Shown here in pieces: positions 1-7,730 of a stretch of DNA of 23,059 nucleotides. Both the position numbers and the translations under genes were made by a program. The notes beneath the pieces were generated by a model, which saw only the letters and a list, made by a program, of their open reading frames with translations, was not told where the DNA came from and did not search any database. Position 1 is the stretch's first letter; each line of letters begins with the position of its first letter. The DNA comes from JBFHES01 sp041584015 (lineage in GTDB: Bacteria; Bacteroidota; Bacteroidia; Bacteroidales; M50B96), in assembly GCA_041584015.1 (NCBI GenBank), contig JBFHES010000040.1:1-23059 (forward strand), read 5' to 3'.

Positions 1-1482
1 GCTTTTTCAAGCGAGGAACAACTCCAAAATACTTCACTCTACTTTTACGATTTAAACATGAAAGCCAACTACAAAATAGGTGGTCGCGATAGGATCTATC
101 TTTCCGGATATTTTGGTCGGGATGTATTTGGCTTTAACGATGAAATGGGCATGGATTGGGGAAATGCAACCGGAACCATTCGCTGGAATCATCTGTTCAC
201 CGAAAAATTGTTTTCCAATACAACATTGTTGTACAGCAAATACGATTACCAAATGAACATGAGCTTTGGTGATAACAGCATCGACATTTTGTCGGGTATC
301 GAAGACTTTAACCTTAAGGAAGATTTTACCTGGTTTATTAACTCCAAGAGCAAGTTAAAGTTTGGAGCCAATGCCATCTATCATACCTTCATCCCTGGCA
401 AAGTTGAAGTCTCAAATATTACAAATGCAATCGATATTGGCAATGATTATGGACTCGAGTCGGCTGCATATATTTCCTTGGACCAGGATTTGGGTGATCG
501 CTGGAAGATTAATGCAGGTTTGCGTTATTCAAATTTTACAGCGCTGGGCGAAGGAAGTGTTTATACATATGATGCTGATGATAATATTGCCGATAGTACT
601 TATTATGGAAAGAATGAGGTAATCAAAAATTATGGAGGATTAGAACCTCGTTTATCCGCTACCTACTTAATCAATGAGAAAAGTTCATTTAAACTGGCCT
701 ATAACCGTAATCGTCAATACCTGCATTTAGTAAGTAATTCCAGTTCAGGAACACCAATGGATGCATGGATTCCAAGCAGTGCCTTGGTTGAGCCGGGAAT
801 TGCCGACCAGGTTGCAGTTGGGTATTTCCGTAATTTCTTAAATAATACCATCGAAACTTCAGCGGAAATCTATTACAAGGACATGCAAAATCAGGTAGAC
901 TATAAGAATGGAGCCGACTTAATGCTGAATCCATATGTTGAGTCGCAATTGATTTTTGGCGACGGACGTGCATATGGGCTGGAACTTTATGCAAGAAAGA
1001 AAACAGGTAAACTTACAGGTTGGATAAGTTATACGCTATCACGAACAGAGCGTACCTTCGAAGATGTTGGAGACTATTGGTACCCACTTAAACATGATCG
1101 TACCCACGATATTTCTATTGTAGGAATGTATCAAATAAATAAAAAGTGGAGCGCATCGGCATCCTGGGTATACAATACCGGAGATGCCTATACAACACCA
1201 AGTGGAAAGTACGAGATTGGAGAAGTTACATATAATGCCTATTCAGATAGAAACGAAGCCCGAATGCCGGATTATCATCGCCTAGATTTAGGACTAACCT
1301 ATTGGAGGACTAAAACTAATAAACGCGAGGCCAGCTGGAATTTTAGTGTGTATAATGCATATGCCCGTGAAAATGCATACACCATAACTTTTGCTGAGAA
1401 CGAAGAAACGGGAGTGCCAGAGGCAACACAATTATCTTTGTTCAGTATTATTCCATCTATTTCGTATAACTTTAAATTTTAA
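1..1482 (+). CDS. TonB-dependent receptor, C-terminal part (5' end outside the window)
   Basis: The frame is open from base 1, so the gene starts upstream; the ATG at 58 is internal. About 493 residues are visible. They are made of alternating aromatic/polar beta-strands typical of an outer-membrane barrel, and the protein ends in an aromatic C-terminus (SISYNFKF) as expected for insertion by the Bam machinery. Stretches such as LGLTYWRTKTNKREASWNFSVYNAY resemble the last strands of Bacteroidota TonB-dependent receptors. The plug domain and any N-terminal carboxypeptidase-like domain would lie upstream. A DUF4249 lipoprotein starts 4 bases after the stop, a common receptor/lipoprotein pairing in this phylum. 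The substrate cannot be told; nothing here shows SusD or glycan-degrading genes. Identification as a TonB receptor barrel is strong; the ligand is unknown. Confidence 0.88.
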   Translation, partial: AFSSEEQLQNTSLYFYDLNMKANYKIGGRDRIYLSGYFGRDVFGFNDEMGMDWGNATGTIRWNHLFTEKLFSNTTLLYSKYDYQMNMSFGDNSIDILSGIEDFNLKEDFTWFINSKSKLKFGANAIYHTFIPGKVEVSNITNAIDIGNDYGLESAAYISLDQDLGDRWKINAGLRYSNFTALGEGSVYTYDADDNIADSTYYGKNEVIKNYGGLEPRLSATYLINEKSSFKLAYNRNRQYLHLVSNSSSGTPMDAWIPSSALVEPGIADQVAVGYFRNFLNNTIETSAEIYYKDMQNQVDYKNGADLMLNPYVESQLIFGDGRAYGLELYARKKTGKLTGWISYTLSRTERTFEDVGDYWYPLKHDRTHDISIVGMYQINKKWSASASWVYNTGDAYTTPSGKYEIGEVTYNAYSDRNEARMPDYHRLDLGLTYWRTKTNKREASWNFSVYNAYARENAYTITFAENEETGVPEATQLSLFSIIPSISYNFKF

Positions 1483-1486
1483 TATC

Positions 1487-2284
1487 ATGACAAGAGTAAC
1501 ATTATTGATAGCCGCTTTGGCCATGTTTTTAGTCTCATGTGAGAAAGTGATTGATGTTGATATTGATCCGAGTATGCAGCATTACGTAATCGAAGGAAAT
1601 ATAACAAACGAAGCTGGGCCTTACCATGTTTTAATTTCCAGGTCAACGGATTATTTCGATCCTCAGGAGTATCCATTAATTAACGATGCGCTGGTTGTAA
1701 TAAGCGATAATGAAGGAACTGTTGATACTTTGGATCTTGTAGAGGCGGGTAAGTACGAAACTTCGGTGATTACAGGAATTCCTGGGAATATTTATTCTCT
1801 TTATATAAAAATTGGTAATGAAGAATTTATTGCTGAATCGCAAATGCCGGCACTTACAGAACTTGACTCTCTAGCTTTTGAGCAAATGGATTTTGGTCCA
1901 CCAAGTGAAGATGGAAAACCACCGATGATGTTGATTGGGTACCTAACTGATCCGGTTGAGTTTGATAATTTTTATAAGGCTGATATATATATTGAAGATG
2001 AGTACAAGGATGATTTGATCCTGTTTGACGATATTGTTAATAATGGTTTAGAAATGCAATTTGGCTCATTTAGCCGCGAATATAAACCCGGAGAAGTTTA
2101 CCAGGTAGAACTGTGGAACATTGATAAAGCTGTATATAATTACTGGAGTATTTTAAGCGATATAAGCGGCGGTGGAATGTTTGGAAGTACAACGCCTGCT
2201 AATCCGGAATCCAATATAGATGGCGCATCATTGGGATATTTCTCAGCAGCTTCAGTTCATTCATTAACAATTGTTTCGGAATAG
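1487..2284 (+). CDS. DUF4249 family lipoprotein paired with the TonB receptor
   Basis: The protein has 265 residues and starts at the ATG at 1487, only 4 bases after the receptor stop. An upstream in-frame ATG at 1391 lies inside the receptor gene and would place a long non-signal stretch before the export signal, so I reject it. A lipoprotein signal is clear: a hydrophobic run ending in the lipobox LVSC with lipidated Cys18, followed by EKVIDVDID, the usual opening of DUF4249 proteins. The rest is a beta-rich domain with motifs such as YVIEGNITNEAGPYHVLISR near the N-terminus. DUF4249 proteins are known as partners of TonB-dependent receptors and are thought to sit in the outer membrane; their biochemical role is not established. 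It is almost certainly co-transcribed with the receptor. Confidence 0.85.
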   Translation: MTRVTLLIAALAMFLVSCEKVIDVDIDPSMQHYVIEGNITNEAGPYHVLISRSTDYFDPQEYPLINDALVVISDNEGTVDTLDLVEAGKYETSVITGIPGNIYSLYIKIGNEEFIAESQMPALTELDSLAFEQMDFGPPSEDGKPPMMLIGYLTDPVEFDNFYKADIYIEDEYKDDLILFDDIVNNGLEMQFGSFSREYKPGEVYQVELWNIDKAVYNYWSILSDISGGGMFGSTTPANPESNIDGASLGYFSAASVHSLTIVSE

Positions 2285-2323
2285 CGGCCGGATGTTTCCT
2301 GCCGAATAAGTTGGTTTATACTT

Positions 2324-2361
2324 TTTAGGTTCAGTTCTCGTTTTTAAGAACTGAACCTAAA
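2324..2361 (+). other. 15-bp perfect inverted repeat just upstream of a start codon
   Basis: Arms at 2324-2338 and 2347-2361 are exactly complementary (core AGGTTCAGTTCT / AGAACTGAACCT), with the 8-base loop CGTTTTTA. The right arm is not followed by a T-run on either strand, so it is not a textbook intrinsic terminator. It ends 9 bases before the ATG at 2371. In RNA it could act as a weak terminator for the receptor operon, an mRNA-end stabiliser or a structure limiting translation of the next gene. Confidence 0.7.
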
Positions 2362-2370
2362 TCTATAGCT

Positions 2371-2913
2371 ATGCGCCGACTATCATTATTTTTAATCGTA
2401 TCGTTCTTTTTAACTAGCTGCACTTCTATTTATTTTAAGAATCAGCAACCTAAGAATTCAAGAAATCTAAGCAGTTTTCCGCTCGAAATGCGCGGTATGT
2501 ATGCTAGCAGCGATTTAGATACTTTAATAATTGTGGCAGATGGTTTTTATCTTGCCAGCATGCAGGACACCAAAACAAAAAATGAGTTTATGGCGCTTTC
2601 GGATTCGTTAATTCTTAGAAAAGGAATTAGCGGTTATTTCCTGAATATGAAGAATAATGAATACTGGCACGTTTTTCATACCAAGATCATTGGGAAACAC
2701 CTAAGTGTGAAAATGATTACTCCGGACGATTCGCTTGCCATTGCTAAGCTGAACAATATTACCTCAGTGCAGGAGGTTCGGGAAAACAGTTCAAGTGCCC
2801 TTGCTTATTTGATAGATCCATCTGAAGAAGAATTTGAAGAAATGTTGAATGCCGGGGTTTTTACAAATGTTGTTAATTTCGATAGGATCGTATTATTTCC
2901 TGATGCTAACTAG
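2371..2913 (+). CDS. Unrecognised outer-envelope lipoprotein
   Basis: The protein has 180 residues. The N-terminus MRRLSLFLIVSFFLTSC is a typical lipoprotein signal with lipobox LTSC and lipidated Cys17. The mature part has no motif I can assign. It is mixed alpha/beta in character, with short segments such as DTLIIVADGFYLASM and EYWHVFHTKIIGKHLSVKMI that suggest a small beta-sheet domain, and an acidic stretch SEEEFEEMLNAG near the end. The gene lies 86 bases after the DUF4249 gene, behind a long hairpin, and is followed by another lipoprotein gene after 64 bases. This makes an envelope-lipoprotein neighbourhood, but I cannot give a function. It is a real gene: the reading frame is uninterrupted, the signal peptide is convincing and no competing frame is plausible. 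Confidence 0.75.
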   Translation: MRRLSLFLIVSFFLTSCTSIYFKNQQPKNSRNLSSFPLEMRGMYASSDLDTLIIVADGFYLASMQDTKTKNEFMALSDSLILRKGISGYFLNMKNNEYWHVFHTKIIGKHLSVKMITPDDSLAIAKLNNITSVQEVRENSSSALAYLIDPSEEEFEEMLNAGVFTNVVNFDRIVLFPDAN

Positions 2914-2959
2914 CGCTTCTCTTTTACATGAATATGAACAGCTGTCTTGAAAAAAGCTC

Positions 2960-2967
2960 TATTTTTG
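2960..2967 (+). promoter_or_regulatory. Bacteroidota-type -7 promoter element before the DUF4296 gene
   Basis: The sequence TATTTTTG is a perfect match to TAnnTTTG, the -7 consensus of Bacteroidota. No TTG lies at the usual 17-23 base distance upstream, so only half of the promoter is convincing. Transcription would begin a few bases before the ATG at 2978, giving an almost leaderless mRNA, or a normal short leader if translation starts at the ATG at 2990 or 2993. Confidence 0.4.
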
Positions 2968-2977
2968 AATTCTGAAA

Positions 2978-3490
2978 ATGGTAAAGAATATGATGTCATC
3001 TAAAACATTTATTATAATTGCATTTGTGCTACTCGTATCGTGCGGAAAGGCAGATGTGAAAATTCCAGCATATGTAATTCCTGCTGATTCATTGGTTGAT
3101 ATTTTAGTTGATATTCACACCGCAGATGCATATTTATCCATAAAGCGCAGGCCTAACACAATCATGGAGAAGAGTGAGTTTTATGCCAGCGTGCTTAAAA
3201 AGCACAATATTGACAAAGACCGCTTTGATACCACCATTCGCTTTTATATTTCTAATCCCGGACCCTATAAGCTAATTTACGAAGAGGTGATAGAGGAGTT
3301 TAGCAAGCTAGAAGGACAAGTATCTTTGGAGGAATCGGAGCAGAGCAAAGACAGCGTTTCTTTTGTTAGCACGCAGAATGAATTCGACACGGTAATGAAT
3401 ATTGCAGGTCGCAGTAAGTTCCTGAATAAAGTGAAAACTGCCAAAGAACGAAAGAATCGATCTAAGGCAAAAAGTGACTCATTAAAATAA
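2978..3490 (+). CDS. DUF4296 domain-containing lipoprotein
   Basis: The protein has 170 residues with a lipoprotein signal ending in LVSC (lipidated Cys22). The mature part opens with IPAYVIPADSLVDILVDIHTADAYL, followed by EFYASVLKKHNIDKDRFDTTIRFYISNPGPYKLIYEEVIE. This is the DUF4296 pattern: a helix with a conserved Asp-x-His, then a 'ken/hid' helix pair and a Tyr-rich segment. The last 60 residues are charged, lysine-rich and probably disordered. The family is restricted to Bacteroidota and has no known biochemical role. In-frame ATGs at 2990 and 2993 are reasonable alternative starts, because a perfect -7 element at 2960 would put the transcript start very near 2978. The gene is convergent with the universal stress protein gene; only 8 bases separate the two stop codons. 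Confidence 0.8.
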   Translation: MVKNMMSSKTFIIIAFVLLVSCGKADVKIPAYVIPADSLVDILVDIHTADAYLSIKRRPNTIMEKSEFYASVLKKHNIDKDRFDTTIRFYISNPGPYKLIYEEVIEEFSKLEGQVSLEESEQSKDSVSFVSTQNEFDTVMNIAGRSKFLNKVKTAKERKNRSKAKSDSLK

Positions 3491-3498
3491 GCAGAATT

Positions 3499-4317
3499 CT
3501 AGGAATGTAAAATTAACATCGGAAGTTCAAAGTTGAAATAAAGATGTTTCATTAAACCCGGGAAGAGCAAGCGCGATAGAAATTTTCTTTTCTGAGTAGA
3601 TACCGACATAATTCCTAAACCAGTTTCTTTTGCCAGTTTGTCTATTCTTGGCATAATGGAAGGTTCATCCAGAAAATGATGAACGAACTGAATCTCCAAT
3701 CCTAGAGCATTAATTTTCGATTGAATCTCCAATCCTAATTCCGACGGTGTTTCTGGTTTGCCAAATGGGCATAACTCGAAAAAATGAATCTCGTCAACAA
3801 TAGATCCGGCAAGCTGAATAAGCTTGGAGAACGATTGCATGGTTTCAATATCTCCTCCGGCTACAAAACCTAGCTTCAACGGGAATGTTGGTTCGCTTGT
3901 AAATTCATCAGGTAGGCTTAATACAGGTATTTCAACCGAACGAATGATCTTGTATGACTTACTACCCAATACGCGTTTAACCCTATCTCCAATGCTACTG
4001 GTCGAGATAACAATCATGTCTGGGGCAAGTTCTTTTGCAACATCACTTATGCTATCAAGCGCATCACCCTCGCGAAGAATCTTTTCTACCTGAAAGGAAG
4101 CATCTCCCGGCTTGGCTAATTCCTTTATCCGATCAATAATGTTATTGAGATTGAGTTCAGCCGTTTCTCTTGATACATTAATGCCATTGGTTTCTCCAAG
4201 CTGATAGGCATGGAATAAGTATATTTTTGCACCCAGACGCTGTGCCATGTTCACTCCAAACTGGCAAGCACTCAGGCTGCAAAATGCAAAATCAACGGGA
4301 ATTAATATACTACTCAT
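3499..4317 (-). CDS. Tandem-domain universal stress protein (UspA superfamily)
   Basis: The protein has 272 residues and two Usp folds. The first (about 1-143) opens with ILIPVDF and contains the strand MIVISTSS followed by IPVLSLP. The second (about 150-272) is more divergent and ends with LPMLILHS. In the first domain the nucleotide-loop equivalent reads SSIGDRVKRVLGSKSYKI, which departs from the GxxG-x9-G(S/T) ATP-binding motif: the first Gly is missing and the spacing is shorter. ATP binding is therefore doubtful. The ATG start is 5 bases after the stop codon of the upstream M1 peptidase gene, so the two are likely one transcript. Members of the family respond to starvation and redox stress; the specific role here is not known. 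A 16-bp direct repeat lies inside the second domain. Confidence 0.88.
   Translation of the reverse strand: MSSILIPVDFAFCSLSACQFGVNMAQRLGAKIYLFHAYQLGETNGINVSRETAELNLNNIIDRIKELAKPGDASFQVEKILREGDALDSISDVAKELAPDMIVISTSSIGDRVKRVLGSKSYKIIRSVEIPVLSLPDEFTSEPTFPLKLGFVAGGDIETMQSFSKLIQLAGSIVDEIHFFELCPFGKPETPSELGLEIQSKINALGLEIQFVHHFLDEPSIMPRIDKLAKETGLGIMSVSTQKRKFLSRLLFPGLMKHLYFNFELPMLILHS
3689..3737 (-). repeat. 16-bp direct repeat inside the universal stress protein gene
   Basis: The sequence TGAATCTCCAATCCTA occurs at 3689-3704 and again at 3722-3737, exactly 33 bases (11 codons) apart. In the protein this gives LGLEIQ twice, separated by SKINA. The in-frame offset fits a short tandem duplication that has since diverged outside the 16 identical bases. 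Confidence 0.85.
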
Positions 4318-4322
4318 AGGGC

Positions 4323-6692
4323 TTATTTAGTTATTATTAATCGTTCATCAGCAACCTTAACAGACTTGGCAATAAATTGCACTATGTAGGTTCCGGGTGC
4401 AAATGAATTCAGGTTAATCTTTATGCGGCGCTGGTATCTTTTCTTATTTACAATATGTACCTGTTTGCCCGAGCCATCGTAAATGATGATGGCCCCTTCG
4501 CTGGGATAGTCGATGCTCAAAGAAACTTGTTGTTTGGCTGGATTAGGAAATACCTTAAGGATGTTTTTATGTTGTAAGCTTTCTTCTATAACAGCTAAGG
4601 AAGCATCCTTATAGGCCAAAGTATATTCGCCTTTTTGATTGAATTCAGTAACCAGATAGCCATTACGGCTGGTGCCTGCTTTTTCGGAATCAATGATGTT
4701 CCATTCATATCCTGGTCCCTCACGATAAAGCAATACCAACGAGTCCGCTTTTAAAGGATAAGGAAACCATCCATCATCCAGCCAACCTTCGCCACCAGTT
4801 TTGTTATTGTAATTGAACTTGAATTTTGTTTCAAAGTTTGACGGGAATATTCCATCCACCTTCCAATAACGCGATTGTGAAAGAATCATGTCCGGATGAT
4901 TGTTAATGAATCCGTCAGGTGCTATCCAGTTCTGCTCTACGCGCAGTAATGCTGAATCAGAAATATTTATAATCTCATACTTAAAATAGACATTGTTGAA
5001 GGTGCCTGATCCTGGTTCTGAAAGCACTCTATAACTATCAGTAGTTGCATCGGCAATGCGCTCTTCCATGTCGAGAATGGCTGCTGATGGCACAAAGGGT
5101 AAACTAAAGGTTTGACTGCCGGTGGCTCCATCGAATAGGATGGTTTCTGTTTGAGATAACCAATCGTCATTAAGAAAGGTAACTTCCAATCGGTTGTTCT
5201 GTGCTAAGGCATTTGCCGCTTTCATGCGTTGTCTTACGTAAACGGTAACTTCGTTTAGCCCGGGTGTTGGCACAACTGTCATGGAGTCGATGGAAAAATG
5301 AACCCATCCCGGACTAAAAATGTAAGCATCAAAAAATCCTGTCATGTCAATCCCAGAATGAATACTCAGGTAGTCTCTCATTTCTTCAGAAGAAACATCG
5401 TTATAAGCAGAATCGGCCAATAGGTTTTTAACAAGCTCGAAAAACAGTTCGTCACCCAGATAACCGCGCATCGTATGCACCATGTCGGCACCTTTGTCGT
5501 AAACAGTTGAAGAGTAGGTGTGCTCGGGTCCAATACCATAGAGCGGCAACCATCCTTCGGTATGTTGCAGGGTTCTTAAATTATTTGTGTGATTTTGACG
5601 CACATAGCTTTTATAGGCTTCATTCCCGTAAACGTGTTCCGTGAAAATTGCCTCACAGTAGCTAGCCCAACCTTCGTTAATCCACATGTCTTCTGCCGTT
5701 TCGCAGGTTATTAGGTTTCCGAACCAGGCATGTGCCAATTCGTGCGCCATGGTGGTTTCGTAGTCGGTATTGCCATTTATCAAACTGTTTGGGTATGCAA
5801 TGTTTGCGGTATGTTCCATTGCACCAACCGGTGTATTCACGTAGCCAATTCGTGGCCATTGATACGGACCAAACCTTGCTTCGAAAGCATGTAAGGCATC
5901 TTCTAAATGAATAAATGAACCTTGCAGCAAGGATTGATACTGTGGCTGTACGTATAATCCAACAGGAATGGCAGCATCTATTCCTATAATTGTGTCGAGT
6001 ACTTCGGTATAATTAGCAATAGCAATAGACGCTAAGTAAGTTGGAATTTCTTCATCCAGAACCCATTGATATGTTGTTTTAGAGCTGTCGGCATTGGCAA
6101 AATAACTTGAAGCCAAAACACCTCCGGCTACGGCCATTTTATCGTTCGTGGTGGTTATGAAATATTCATAAGATGCCCGATCCACAAAATCATCTATGCA
6201 CGGAAACCACGTCTTGCCTAAGTTATGCGGGTCTGATCCAAATCCCACGCCCAGGTTAAAAGCAACACCAGATTGAAATGTAAAGCCTCCCCATCCGGTT
6301 GGATCTATTGTTGGGTGTCCGTGATAAGCAACCAATACGTCGATGGTATCCGTTTTTTGAAGAGCTGTTGCCGAGTGAATAGTGATGATGTTTCCATCAT
6401 AATCAAAAGCAGATGCGCTGAATCCCGGGGTATTGATCCGCACTGAGTCAATGCTCAAATCCAATAATTCAAGAGGTATTGATACTATGTTGTCAATGTT
6501 TGAATGTAATGTAATAACGGTGTATCCGGCAATGGTTTGGTTGCTGAAATCTGATACATCGAGGTGGATCTCATAATTTAAAACATTAATGGTGTCGCTG
6601 AGTAATGTGCCACTTTTTTGTCCGCTTAGGGTAGATTGGAACAGCACTAATAGAACGGCAACTGTGATATATCTGGTAAGGTGTTTTGTCAT
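4323..6692 (-). CDS. Secreted M1 family metallopeptidase with T9SS sorting domain
   Basis: I choose the ATG at 6692 (789 residues), giving the signal peptide MTKHLTRYITVAVLLVLFQ; a GTG four codons upstream is the alternative. The catalytic region has the exopeptidase loop GAMEH (290-294; GAMEN in most M1 enzymes), the zinc site HELAH (317-321) with the third ligand Glu340 in WINEG, and the probable catalytic Tyr398 in VYDKG. This is a gluzincin aminopeptidase that trims N-terminal residues from peptides. The last 80 residues (710-789) begin ILKVFPNPA and contain APGTYIVQF, the type A C-terminal signal of the type IX secretion system. The enzyme is therefore expected outside the cell or anchored to its surface. 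It is followed after 5 bases by the universal stress protein gene. Another T9SS-associated barrel type (PorV/PorQ-like) is encoded at 15285-16340. Confidence 0.92.
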   Translation of the reverse strand: MTKHLTRYITVAVLLVLFQSTLSGQKSGTLLSDTINVLNYEIHLDVSDFSNQTIAGYTVITLHSNIDNIVSIPLELLDLSIDSVRINTPGFSASAFDYDGNIITIHSATALQKTDTIDVLVAYHGHPTIDPTGWGGFTFQSGVAFNLGVGFGSDPHNLGKTWFPCIDDFVDRASYEYFITTTNDKMAVAGGVLASSYFANADSSKTTYQWVLDEEIPTYLASIAIANYTEVLDTIIGIDAAIPVGLYVQPQYQSLLQGSFIHLEDALHAFEARFGPYQWPRIGYVNTPVGAMEHTANIAYPNSLINGNTDYETTMAHELAHAWFGNLITCETAEDMWINEGWASYCEAIFTEHVYGNEAYKSYVRQNHTNNLRTLQHTEGWLPLYGIGPEHTYSSTVYDKGADMVHTMRGYLGDELFFELVKNLLADSAYNDVSSEEMRDYLSIHSGIDMTGFFDAYIFSPGWVHFSIDSMTVVPTPGLNEVTVYVRQRMKAANALAQNNRLEVTFLNDDWLSQTETILFDGATGSQTFSLPFVPSAAILDMEERIADATTDSYRVLSEPGSGTFNNVYFKYEIINISDSALLRVEQNWIAPDGFINNHPDMILSQSRYWKVDGIFPSNFETKFKFNYNNKTGGEGWLDDGWFPYPLKADSLVLLYREGPGYEWNIIDSEKAGTSRNGYLVTEFNQKGEYTLAYKDASLAVIEESLQHKNILKVFPNPAKQQVSLSIDYPSEGAIIIYDGSGKQVHIVNKKRYQRRIKINLNSFAPGTYIVQFIAKSVKVADERLIITK

Positions 6693-6845
6693 GTTTATCT
6701 GCACTATTATTTAAACGTAAAGTTAAGGATTTAGTACAGCAATAAAAATTGGCGTAAATAACAATTTGCACAAAGATGGCTAAAAATGGAACCTTGCTAA
6801 AAAACCTTCGTTAAACTAGTCATTGGAAACAAAACTACTCAGTCT

Positions 6846-7574
6846 GTGAATACATCGAAAAGGAAACAATACAGCGTAAAGGCCAGACAGCAATCAACCT
6901 TTAAATTTCATTCACTAAAGTCTATTCATTTTCTTAAATCTAAGGTGGTAACACCTCTATGGAAAAGGACCTTTGACATTGTGGTTGCAAGTATCTTAAT
7001 ATTTGTGCTACTTCCTGTGTTTCTAATGATCATCATACTACAGCAGTTCGAATCACCTGGACCAATTTTTTATTCAGGAAAAAGGGTTGGTGCAGGATAT
7101 AAGGTTTTTACCTTTTATAAATTCCGTTCAATGCTGGTAGGAGCTGATAAGCAACTGAAAGATTTGGCAGCGAGTAGCAATCAGTATGGCGCTGATGGTA
7201 AGACCCGACACATGTTTATTAAGATAGAGAATGATCCAAGGGTAACAGAGTTTGGCAAGTTTTTGCGACGTTCCGGATTTGATGAACTTCCACAATTGTT
7301 TAATGTACTAAAAGGAGATATGTCGATTGTTGGAAATCGCCCAATTCCATTGTATGAAGCACAAATGCTTTTGGAAGAACAGTTTTACGAGCGATTTTAC
7401 GCCCCGGGTGGTATTACTGGATTGTGGCAAGTAACCAAGCGAGGTAAGGCAAATTTAAGCGAACATGAGCGTATTAGTTTAGATAATGAATATGTAAAAA
7501 ATATGAATCTGCTAACCGATATAAAAATATTATTCAAAACACCATTTGCAATGATATCAGAGGTTAGCGCATAA
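6846..7574 (+). CDS. Polyprenyl-phosphate sugar-1-phosphate transferase (bacterial sugar transferase family)
   Basis: The protein has 242 residues. It begins at GTG 6846; no in-frame ATG exists before residue 61 and a stop lies at 6798, so GTG is the best start. It has a basic N-terminal tail of about 40 residues, one hydrophobic segment (about 44-66) and the catalytic domain: KRVGAGYKVFTFYKFRSM (79-96), the Asp-Glu pair in DELPQL (146-147), IVGNRP (161-166) and PGGITGLWQV (187-196). The family moves a sugar-1-phosphate from a nucleotide sugar to undecaprenyl phosphate at the inner membrane, the first step of O-antigen, capsule or exopolysaccharide synthesis. It has only the minimal PglC-like core, without the four-helix N-terminal part of WcaJ/WbaP. 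No glycosyltransferase genes flank it; a strong terminator follows, so it is probably monocistronic. Confidence 0.92.
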   Translation: MNTSKRKQYSVKARQQSTFKFHSLKSIHFLKSKVVTPLWKRTFDIVVASILIFVLLPVFLMIIILQQFESPGPIFYSGKRVGAGYKVFTFYKFRSMLVGADKQLKDLAASSNQYGADGKTRHMFIKIENDPRVTEFGKFLRRSGFDELPQLFNVLKGDMSIVGNRPIPLYEAQMLLEEQFYERFYAPGGITGLWQVTKRGKANLSEHERISLDNEYVKNMNLLTDIKILFKTPFAMISEVSA

Positions 7575-7611
7575 AATAGACTCTCATACATAGTTAACAA
7601 ATATGGAAAGG

Positions 7612-7635
7612 GGCGACTTACGGGGTCGCCTTTTT
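7612..7635 (+). terminator. Intrinsic terminator after the sugar transferase gene
   Basis: The stem GGCGAC/GTCGCC (7612-7617 with 7625-7630) has a 7-base loop and is followed directly by five T residues. It lies 37 bases after the stop codon and is oriented for plus-strand transcription. Confidence 0.85.
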
Positions 7636-7680
7636 CATTGCTATTAATACGCATCATGCAAAGGACAAAAGGAACATTGT

Positions 7681-7688
7681 TATCTTTG
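7681..7688 (+). promoter_or_regulatory. -7 promoter element before the DUF4105 gene
   Basis: TATCTTTG is a perfect TAnnTTTG match, about 45 bases after the preceding terminator and 42 bases before the start codon at 7731. No TTG lies 17-23 bases upstream, so the -33 half is not supported. Confidence 0.45.
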
Positions 7689-7730
7689 TCTTTGATGAAT
7701 TAGTAGTAGCAATTATCAAAATCTAACAAA

